This document shows, in pieces, positions 42,095 to 49,144 of a DNA stretch of 49,144 nucleotides (position 1 is the stretch's first letter; every line of letters begins with the position of its first letter). The position numbers were made by a program, and so were the translations under genes. Source of the stretch: Mucilaginibacter psychrotolerans (GTDB lineage: Bacteria; Bacteroidota; Bacteroidia; Sphingobacteriales; Sphingobacteriaceae). A model generated the notes under the pieces. The model was given only the letters and a program-made list of their open reading frames with translations. It was not told the origin of the DNA and did no database searches. The stretch lies in NCBI RefSeq assembly GCF_004519315.1, contig NZ_SOZE01000041.1, forward strand, positions 1-49,144, read 5' to 3'.

Positions 42095-44029
42095 TTACCT
42101 CAGCGAATTAATGTAACCCGCAATCTTGTACGCGTCTTCTTTTGTTACCTGCGGCATTGGCGGCATCTCGGTTGAGTAACCCGGCCAGTGCTGCGGCTGC
42201 GGGTTATGTATCAGCGAGTATATCGTTGCGGCAGAATACTTGCGCTTGGCAATCTCTGCAAACGGAGGGCCAATTTGCCTTTTGGTTGGGTTGTGGCAGG
42301 ATAAGCAGGTATTTTTGGTAAGCAGTCCTTCCACCTCTTTATAAGTTGGCGCTTTGGCACTGGTGGTTTTTGGTGCAACAGGCGTGCCCTTTACGGGGGT
42401 TGCAGCCTTTTTAGTTGTTGGTGCCGAAGCGGGTGCCAAAGCAGAGTTTTTGGTGCTTACATCGCTCATGGATAGCTTATCACCATCGGGTATCTGGTTA
42501 AGCGTATAGTAAGCAACCGGATGTACCAGCGAGTAAAATCCGGTTGCCGACCTGATGCCATCCAGCGTTAGGGTGTGGATGTAGTACTGGCGCAGATTCT
42601 GTACGATCATACGTGCCTTTAGGCCATCCGCAGAAACTTTTACGCCTGCTATCTTCAGTTTTTCGGTATTTACCGGTGGCGAACCATAAACCGGGTGGTA
42701 TTTATAAATGAAGCTTTCGACATTGTACGATGCCAGGTCCTCGGCCGATTTACGGTCAACAGGCGAGGTGAATTCCACCTCGAAACCATCAGGCATGGCC
42801 CTTACAGCTTTCATCTCGAAAGGTGTTTTGTTGTTGTACACCAATCGCTCCAGGCCCTCGTTGGCATCGCCTGCCGAACCCCAGCCACGGTTGGTTTCGC
42901 CTACGAACAGCGACCCATCGGTACCCCATTCCAGCCTTAATACGCCCGAACGGAAACCCTTGCGGAACAGGAAGGCTGCGCCTTGCTCCTGCCCTTTTAC
43001 GGTTTCCAGGAATATACGCGAGATGATGCTCATCCCCTGGTCGCCTGCCAAAATCTGACCGGCAAATGGGCCGAAGGTGTTGGCAGGTATCTTCACCGGT
43101 TCTGACGAGGAGATACCCAAAATACCGTACGGTAACCAAACTGAAGGCAACTTTAGCTCTGGAAACACTTTCTTCATATCGAACAGTGTTTTGAACTCTT
43201 CGTTCACCCTGTTCTCTGGTTTGATATAATGCCCCTGGCTATCTTTTAGCCTGCGCTCATCTATTTTGGAGTAAAAGAAATCAGACTGCAGCTTAACCGG
43301 CGAGTTAGGCAGGCTGGTCCACCTTAAGCTGGCGGGGTGGCCCATAAAATCGCCTTTGTTTATTTTCCATAAACCACCCGATCCTACCCAGTCGCCCTGG
43401 TTCTCGGTGTAATATAAAGTACTGTCGATAGCACCAATACCCGCAGGCGAGCGGAAACCCGCAGCCCACGGCGTCATTTTACCACCTTCGGTAATGTTCA
43501 TGGCCCAGCCGCGCATCGGTACGCGACTCTCGGCACGCCACCACTCCTCATCGCCAAAGGCTACGTTGGCGGTAACCATAAAGGTACCGTCTTTCATAAT
43601 CTTAGGGCCAAAGCTGTACTCGTGGTAGTGCCCGCTCAAAGGCCAGGCGTAAACAGTTTCGTACAAATCAGCCTTACCGTCCTGGTCCTTATCAACCAGT
43701 TTGGTCAGTTCGCCGCGCTGCGCCACGTATAGTGCGCCGTTTTTATAGGCTATGCCCAATATCTCGTGTAAACCGTAAGCAAACCTGCGCCAGTAAGGTT
43801 TTGCGCTGGTGGGGTTCTCTACTACATACACCTCGCCCCTGCGGGTGCTCAGCGCCAAATCGCCATTGGGCAGCGTAACCAGGCCGCCTACTTCCAGTAT
43901 CGGGCCTTCGGGTACACGTACCTTACTTATCTTGAAAAAATCTTCTTCTTTGGGCGTTTCCTGGGCAAATGCTGTGGTAATGCTTAAGCTTAGTGCCAGT
44001 GCCAGTATCGTTTTAAATGTATATTTCAT
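42095..44029 (-). CDS. Secreted sugar-dehydrogenase-like protein with C-terminal cytochrome c
   Basis: A 644-residue protein. Signal peptide about 1-22 (ending AFAQE). The N-terminal ~450 residues look like a beta-propeller of the soluble glucose/sorbosone dehydrogenase type ('GGLVTLPNGDLALSTRRGEV', 'DKDQDGKADLYE'). A Pro/Ala/Thr linker follows, then a cytochrome c domain with 'NTCLSCHNP' (CxxCH) and a likely axial Met in 'MPPMPQ'. The probable role is periplasmic oxidation of a sugar with electrons passed to heme. It ends a two-gene unit with the DUF1080 gene. Confidence 0.86.
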   Translation of the reverse strand: MKYTFKTILALALSLSITTAFAQETPKEEDFFKISKVRVPEGPILEVGGLVTLPNGDLALSTRRGEVYVVENPTSAKPYWRRFAYGLHEILGIAYKNGALYVAQRGELTKLVDKDQDGKADLYETVYAWPLSGHYHEYSFGPKIMKDGTFMVTANVAFGDEEWWRAESRVPMRGWAMNITEGGKMTPWAAGFRSPAGIGAIDSTLYYTENQGDWVGSGGLWKINKGDFMGHPASLRWTSLPNSPVKLQSDFFYSKIDERRLKDSQGHYIKPENRVNEEFKTLFDMKKVFPELKLPSVWLPYGILGISSSEPVKIPANTFGPFAGQILAGDQGMSIISRIFLETVKGQEQGAAFLFRKGFRSGVLRLEWGTDGSLFVGETNRGWGSAGDANEGLERLVYNNKTPFEMKAVRAMPDGFEVEFTSPVDRKSAEDLASYNVESFIYKYHPVYGSPPVNTEKLKIAGVKVSADGLKARMIVQNLRQYYIHTLTLDGIRSATGFYSLVHPVAYYTLNQIPDGDKLSMSDVSTKNSALAPASAPTTKKAATPVKGTPVAPKTTSAKAPTYKEVEGLLTKNTCLSCHNPTKRQIGPPFAEIAKRKYSAATIYSLIHNPQPQHWPGYSTEMPPMPQVTKEDAYKIAGYINSLR

Positions 44030-44039
44030 TGCAAAAGGC

Positions 44040-45446
44040 TTAAAATAAGATGGTATAATTCAACTTGCCAGCTATGGCGACGATCAATTCTTTCTTGCCA
44101 TCGGCATCCCTTATTACAGGTTTCGCACTGCCATCGGCAAGCTGCAGGTAGTAGGCTTTATCGCCCACCAAAAACAGCCCGTTGCCCAGGTCTTCTATAC
44201 GATTATCCTTAGCCAGCAGGAAGTATAGGCCTTCGGCAGGTGTTTCCAGCGTAACTGCCCTGCTGATCCCTTTTCCATCTGCCGATATCTTCACATCATC
44301 GGTAACCAGGTTACCGTAGATACGGTATTTGAATGCAGGCCTTTCCTGGCTATCCAAAACATAACCTTTGGTAAAGAAGCCAGTGCCTGCGGTATCGGCC
44401 ACCCATTTATCCTGTGCGTTTGCCAGCCTGGCTATGGCCAATGCAGGTTTTGCGGTAAAATGCGTAACGCTGCCTAAAGCCAGCGACGTGCCGTTGCCAC
44501 GGCCATCGAACATCGGCGTAGCATCAATGAAATCGCCATGCCATCCCTGTAAAAGCGTGCCATTGTCCAGATCGTAGCTGTAAGCAGTATTTTCCGGCCC
44601 GCCTACCGATATGGCGTGTACCGAACGCACGTTGCCGATATCTACAAAGCTGCGGAGCATGTTGTTGCTTGTGGCGTGGATATATATCGGGTCGGGGTTG
44701 TCGTCCTGACCAATTTTCGGAATTTCTGTTAGCGGCGTGATAGCGATATTCCTGAAGGCAACAGCGCCGTGGTCGCCCTGCAAGCGCAGCGGGCCTACCG
44801 CTTTTTCCGCACCGGCAGCGCCGCGGGTAGCGCCAAACAGCTCCACGTTTTCGTGTATGGCCACGCCGTTAAGCACAATACTGATGATTTTTGCATTCGC
44901 AATCTTTTTCCCGGCAGCATCAAACTTTGGTGCCTGAAAAATGATTTTGATATGTTGCCACAAGCCGGGGGCTTTGCTGGCATTTTGGCGTGGGGCTACG
45001 CCGCCGTAGCCTTTATCAGCTTCGGGTTTGCGATCATCCCACCGTTGGTAAATTCCACCGTTGTTATGCGATGTGGCGTTGCGCAGGCCCCAGGCATCGT
45101 CTATCTGTATTTCGTAGTTACCCTGCAGGTAAATGCCCGAATTCGCGCCTTTGGCGGTGAGGTAATCCAGTTCAACCACTACGTCGCCATACTCGTTGAT
45201 GGTGTAGAGGTCGGCACCGGCTTTTTTTTCGGAGGATTGATTAACCAATATGCCGTCGCCTTTAGCGGTTTTCAAAACGTTTTCGGCATTCAGATCGGCA
45301 AATACGTTGCCCGCTACCGACCAGGAGGCCGCCGGGTTTTTAAAGGCAGATAAATCTTTAAGACTTACCTGCTGGCCTTTGCACAGCAACGTGCCGCAAA
45401 GCCAGAACGTGGCCGCGAGGCCCGCCTTCGAGAAGTTAAGGTTCAT
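44040..45446 (-). CDS. DUF1080 (3-keto-disaccharide hydrolase-type) secreted protein
   Basis: A 468-residue protein with a signal peptide (about 1-25). The DUF1080 concanavalin-like domain is about 38-235 ('LNAENVLKTAKGDGILVNQS', 'GANSGIYLQGNYEIQI', 'GPLRLQGDHGAVAFRNI'). A second ~200-residue beta domain follows. DUF1080 proteins are linked to glycoside turnover. It starts the unit; its stop is 10 bases before the start of the cytochrome c fusion gene. Confidence 0.87.
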   Translation of the reverse strand: MNLNFSKAGLAATFWLCGTLLCKGQQVSLKDLSAFKNPAASWSVAGNVFADLNAENVLKTAKGDGILVNQSSEKKAGADLYTINEYGDVVVELDYLTAKGANSGIYLQGNYEIQIDDAWGLRNATSHNNGGIYQRWDDRKPEADKGYGGVAPRQNASKAPGLWQHIKIIFQAPKFDAAGKKIANAKIISIVLNGVAIHENVELFGATRGAAGAEKAVGPLRLQGDHGAVAFRNIAITPLTEIPKIGQDDNPDPIYIHATSNNMLRSFVDIGNVRSVHAISVGGPENTAYSYDLDNGTLLQGWHGDFIDATPMFDGRGNGTSLALGSVTHFTAKPALAIARLANAQDKWVADTAGTGFFTKGYVLDSQERPAFKYRIYGNLVTDDVKISADGKGISRAVTLETPAEGLYFLLAKDNRIEDLGNGLFLVGDKAYYLQLADGSAKPVIRDADGKKELIVAIAGKLNYTILF

Positions 45447-46372
45447 GTATATTTATTAAATTGTGTTTCTCTTTTGATGCCCGCCGGGATAGATGCCGCG
45501 CGGCACTGGTAACATGGCGAAGATATAAATACTACCTGAAAATATAATGTCGTCGATGGTATTATTTTAACATTGCTAAAACGATTTTTTAAGCGTACGG
45601 CTACATTGTTGTAAATCTGCTGTCAATACGACATTTACTAACCAAAATCAAACCACAGCGTACCGCTTAAATCGCCGCGTAGCCGTGACCGCGTCGCGAG
45701 TCGACTCACCCCCCGCCCCCTCTCTACTTCGTAAAGAGGGGGAGACATTGGGGTTATGTTTTAACTTTTTTTTCTTCCTCACCCCCCGCCGGTTCAAGCG
45801 TCCCGATTACAGCAACTCTTTTGCAATTCAGGAAACATTCACATATTACTATGCAGCGCCACACCTTGACGATGTTAGCAGGATGCCGGTTGGTATGTGG
45901 ATGCGACACGAGATTGATAATTAAGCAGCCGGGAGACTGAAAACCCCACTAAAGATCAATTCGTTACGTCAGCGGGACGTGGTTGGTTAAACTTCCAACT
46001 GCCACTGCCAACTGAATTATGGCAGCCCCGCTGGTAGAAGCGGGCCGGGCTTTATCGGGCTACGCTGCGCTTCGGCCGCCCTGCCTGCCACGCAAGACCC
46101 GCGCGGGCGGCTTCCCCTTTCAATCCCTGCTGCGGGTATGGGATAAAGCTAAATATACGTTCTTTAACTATACGGCACTCTGCATATTTAAGCACGAGGT
46201 ACCCCAGCGCGCCACCGTGCACTGCATACCCGGGTCAGCTGCGGAGGACACCTGCCTGGGCGGATAATGGAATGTTGCTATTTAACATAATCTATATTCT
46301 TGTAATACAAAAGAATTTTATAAGTTAGCTCGACATTTGAATTGCTAAAATAATTAGTATTTTAGTGCCTTT
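45447..46372. other. Long repeat-rich gap, no gene supported
   Basis: It holds the promoter side of the DUF1080 gene, a C/T-rich block ending tacttcgtaaagaggggg (about 45707-45745), degenerate 'actgccaact' repeats near 45990-46018, and the GC-rich interspersed repeat at 46019-46138. The open frames here are short and repeat-derived. Confidence 0.5.
46019..46138. repeat. GC-rich interspersed repeat, copy B
   Basis: Related to 22071-22187: gcgggccgggcttt, then gctacgctgcgcttcggccg, then ggcttcccctttcaatccct. Same orientation and similar length. A palindromic non-coding element. Confidence 0.6.
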
Positions 46373-49030
46373 ATGAACGACGTATTAAAATATAGTTTAG
46401 CGCAATTGGAAATGTTGAATGATGACAATCACTCGACGGGATTAGTGCGTGTTCAAAATGCTAAAGATGCCGACCCTGAATTTTTCAGTATAGAGGAAAT
46501 AATTGCGCTGGAAAATGCAGCCGCATATAAAGCGGATTACATTTACTTACGAAGATTTACAGACCGACCGTCTATACCGCAAGTTTACATCTATGATTTC
46601 ACAGAGCGGGTGGATGTTGCTGATAATGATATCATTCTTTTACACCAACGCCTTTATAGCTCTGGGTCAGTACCCATGTTCTTTGTTATTACCAGTAAGG
46701 ATATTAGAATATTCAATTGTTTTGAGAAGCCTGCTAGAGGCAATCAGTTGATATACAAGCCACTAACTACAATTGGTCTGGCGGCGCGTGTTAGCGATAC
46801 GCTAAATAAAGTACATGCTCAAGACTTGGAGAAGTTTCAGGCATTTTCCGGGCGATCAATTGACAATGGCTCCTTTTGGGAAAACTCATCTTTTCGTTCG
46901 GAATTTGAATTTAGTAACAGCGCGTATGAGAAGTTGTTATCCGAACTTAAACAAGCTCTTAAAGATATTATAGACCGCGATATATTGCCAGAAGCTTTTG
47001 CAAAAAAGTTAATGGTGATGTCTATCCTTATTAAGTACTTGGAAGAACGAACTGATGAATACAGTAACTCAGTTTTCCCCAAGCGGGATGAGGAAAGAAT
47101 ATCTATAGTCAATGGGCGGAAGATAAAAGTGAAATACACTGCCAATTTTTTTGAAAAATTTGCGCCCGGAGCTTCATGCTTTTCTGATATATTAAAAGTT
47201 ACTGGTGCGGGCTTAGAGCTCTTTGATTATTTGTCCGGACACTTTCATGGTGGGGTTTTTAGCTTGACCGAGGACGAGCGGACTGCGCTTAAAAATACAG
47301 ATCTTTCACGCTTTTCTTTGTTTCTTGAAGGAAAATTACAAGGCGTACAATTTGTGTTTTGGCGACTTTATTCTTTTAATGATCTTCCGGTAGAACTGAT
47401 AAGCAATATTTATGAAGAGTTTTTGGAAAAGAAGGCTGGGGTAGTTTATACTCCGCCTTACTTAGTCAATTTCCTTTTGGATGAGTCCATGCCATTTTCA
47501 GACCTGAATACCAATTTCAAGATACTCGACCCGGCTTGCGGATCGGGCGTTTTTTTAGTCGGCGCCTACAGGCGGTTGATTTACCGTTGGCGTAAAGCGA
47601 ACAACTGGGTACGCCCAAGTTTAACAAAATTGAAAGAGTTGTTGAAAGACAATATTTTTGGTTGTGATAAGGATAAAGATGCTGTGAATTTATCGATTTT
47701 TAGCTTGAGTTTGGCCTTATGCGATGAACTGACCCCACTACAGATTTGGGATAATCTTGAATTTGACAGTTTAGATAAAGATAATCTAATTCATGATGAC
47801 TTTTTTAACTTGTTATTGGATAAAAGGATTGTTGAACATCAATTTGATCTCGTTATTGGCAATCCGCCTTTTGAAGCTAAATTGACTGATCAAGCAAAAT
47901 CTATCGAGAAACTCCAAGTAAAAGAACGGGGAGCCTATCTAAACGGCAGCAATAAACGCGTTCCCATAAAACTTCCGGATAATCAGATTGCTTTGCTTTT
48001 TCTTGAACAAGCTGTCAAGATATGCAAGCCAGGGAAATTGGTCTGTCTTATAGAGCCATCAGGACCATTGTTGTATAATAATACTTCTTTTCAATTTAGA
48101 AGGCGCCTACTGGCTACATACCATATTCCTCAGATTATAGACTTTACACATATTAGCAGGGTCTTATTTGGTAAGAACGGCGATGTTGCAACAGCGGCAG
48201 TTTTTGTGAAAAATGAAAAGCCAACAGAAAAAGGGCTGTTACATATAACCGTCAGACGCACTAAAACCAACAAAGAAAAAATTTATTTTGAACTGGACAC
48301 ATATGATTTTCATTACATCTCGCGAAAGCTTGCTCTAAATGATCCGTTGATATGGAAAGCCAACTTTTTAGGCGGCAGTAGGGTTCATCAACTAATCACC
48401 AGGCTATCTTCATTAGACACTCTATCAGATTTCATCAAAAAGCGCAAATGGAATTTTGAAGAAGGATTTATGGTCGGGGGCAAAAAAGCACATACGCCAG
48501 CCGATTATATTACAGGTACCAAAAGTCTTCCTGCAACTGCCTTTACGGAAACTGGTATTGACGATTCGAAATTATACACGGTGACAAACCATCTGTTTTA
48601 TTATTTGCCAAACCCGCTTATATTTCAGCCGCCGCATCTCCTGATAAAGGAAATAATATCTAAAGATCAAATACCTGTTCAACTTCGAATTGATGAACTT
48701 ACCTTTCAAAGCAGGATTGTCGGCATACATGCGCCGGCAGCCGAAGTTGATGAATTGCAAAAGGTGGAAACAAACATCCGGAACAGCAAAATCTATCCAT
48801 TTTACATTGCCGGAACAAGCGGCCAATATTTGGTAAATAAATCATCAGCAATTTTGAAGTCCGATATAGATAATCTTCCGTATCCTGAGAATCAAGATGA
48901 CCTGCAATTAGACGAATATGAGCAATTGATTCTGGATGATTTTTGGTCTTACCAATTGGAGTTTAGGCGGAACGGGGAAAAAGCTGAAATTGCAATTAAA
49001 GATGCCGGCGAGGCAGAATTAAAAACCTGA
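46373..49030 (+). CDS. Eco57I-type adenine-specific DNA methyltransferase
   Basis: An 885-residue protein. Residues about 1-330 form an N-terminal region with an accessory or possible nuclease fold (not resolved). The SAM-binding motif I 'DPACGSGVF' is at 386-394 and the catalytic NPPF at 497-500. 'KLVCLIEPSGPLLYN' follows. A C-terminal target-recognition part (about 650-870) includes 'SRVHQLITRLSSLD' and ends with a 'LPYP' turn. The family methylates adenine N6 in R-M, type IIG or similar defence loci. No separate endonuclease gene lies inside the window. The gene is visibly more AT-rich than its neighbours, suggesting transfer. Confidence 0.88.
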   Translation: MNDVLKYSLAQLEMLNDDNHSTGLVRVQNAKDADPEFFSIEEIIALENAAAYKADYIYLRRFTDRPSIPQVYIYDFTERVDVADNDIILLHQRLYSSGSVPMFFVITSKDIRIFNCFEKPARGNQLIYKPLTTIGLAARVSDTLNKVHAQDLEKFQAFSGRSIDNGSFWENSSFRSEFEFSNSAYEKLLSELKQALKDIIDRDILPEAFAKKLMVMSILIKYLEERTDEYSNSVFPKRDEERISIVNGRKIKVKYTANFFEKFAPGASCFSDILKVTGAGLELFDYLSGHFHGGVFSLTEDERTALKNTDLSRFSLFLEGKLQGVQFVFWRLYSFNDLPVELISNIYEEFLEKKAGVVYTPPYLVNFLLDESMPFSDLNTNFKILDPACGSGVFLVGAYRRLIYRWRKANNWVRPSLTKLKELLKDNIFGCDKDKDAVNLSIFSLSLALCDELTPLQIWDNLEFDSLDKDNLIHDDFFNLLLDKRIVEHQFDLVIGNPPFEAKLTDQAKSIEKLQVKERGAYLNGSNKRVPIKLPDNQIALLFLEQAVKICKPGKLVCLIEPSGPLLYNNTSFQFRRRLLATYHIPQIIDFTHISRVLFGKNGDVATAAVFVKNEKPTEKGLLHITVRRTKTNKEKIYFELDTYDFHYISRKLALNDPLIWKANFLGGSRVHQLITRLSSLDTLSDFIKKRKWNFEEGFMVGGKKAHTPADYITGTKSLPATAFTETGIDDSKLYTVTNHLFYYLPNPLIFQPPHLLIKEIISKDQIPVQLRIDELTFQSRIVGIHAPAAEVDELQKVETNIRNSKIYPFYIAGTSGQYLVNKSSAILKSDIDNLPYPENQDDLQLDEYEQLILDDFWSYQLEFRRNGEKAEIAIKDAGEAELKT

Positions 49031-49067
49031 GTTCGATTAATAATTGAGAATAGATTTGCCAATCAAA

Positions 49068-49120
49068 GGAAATGTAAGTATATTTAAGTGTCTGAAATTC
49101 AAATATTTAAATACATTTCC
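49068..49120. repeat. Inverted repeat at the window end
   Basis: ggaaatgta (49068-49076) and tacatttcc (49112-49120) flank an AT-rich loop, just before a possible ATG at 49123. It may be an operator or attenuator for the next gene. Confidence 0.45.
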
Positions 49121-49122
49121 AC

Positions 49123-49144
49123 ATGATTGACTTCAATAAAATTA
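49123..49144 (+). CDS. Possible start of a downstream gene (partial)
   Basis: ATG followed by codons for IDFNKI, cut by the window end. It is supported only by position, 92 bases after the methyltransferase, and by being preceded by an inverted repeat. Too short to identify. Confidence 0.25.

Noticed and set aside
45685..46267. Two short plus-strand frames in the gap before the methyltransferase
   Set aside because: Both lie in C/T-rich or GC-rich interspersed repeats, with no family match.

Overview
The window reads as chromosomal DNA of a Bacteroidota, most likely a Sphingobacteriaceae member of the Mucilaginibacter/Pedobacter type. Reasons: most genes lack a clear Shine-Dalgarno sequence, DUF1080, LytTR two-component and CarboxypepD-regulatory proteins are present, and many short palindromic interspersed repeats sit between genes. 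The genus is inferred from gene content only; no rRNA is present.

Layout. 0.3-6.2 kb (minus strand): tRNA-Ser(UGA), then YihY, thioesterase, MltG, rhodanese, PASTA and M1 peptidase genes, mostly cell-envelope housekeeping. 6.3-9.0 kb (plus): a compact four-gene locus joining a divergent Lgt-like membrane enzyme to a radical-SAM protein that resembles archaeal tetraether lipid synthase, followed by two paralogous small membrane proteins. 9.0-11.6 kb (plus): a tandem array of four paralogs with an N-terminal Cys-rich domain, one of which has lost that domain. 11.6-23.7 kb: Ppx/GppA, a NatAB-like ABC exporter, a secreted nucleoside hydrolase, a DmpA-type peptidase, a Fic protein, dnaJ/grpE, an FtsE-like ATPase, a LuxC-type acyl-CoA reductase and a divergent ferredoxin.

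23.7-31.7 kb is an accessory region. It holds a VapC-like toxin/antitoxin pair (the toxin carries an in-frame stop), an integrase remnant, an overlapping four-gene operon (EACC1-like protein, caspase, Ig-like protein, DUF4407 membrane protein) that looks like a biological-conflict system, an IS5-type transposase remnant and a small orphan gene. Two cargo units here, the toxin/antitoxin pair and the 89-residue orphan, are flanked by direct duplications of the 3' end of the neighbouring housekeeping gene plus its downstream sequence (ferredoxin in one case, LytTR regulator in the other). The same architecture appears twice within 8 kb.

31.7-35.1 kb (minus): a four-gene ABC exporter plus histidine kinase/LytTR operon. 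35.8-37.4 kb: a membrane PAS protein with a HisKA-like end but no ATPase domain. 37.7-41.6 kb: xylA-xylB with a divergent LacI-type regulator and a shared operator motif; a second, perfect copy of that motif lies beyond the regulator with no gene next to it. 42.1-45.4 kb: a secreted sugar-dehydrogenase-like/cytochrome c protein and a DUF1080 protein, probably for sugar catabolism. 46.4-49.0 kb: an AT-rich Eco57I-type DNA methyltransferase that probably opens a restriction locus continuing past the window end.
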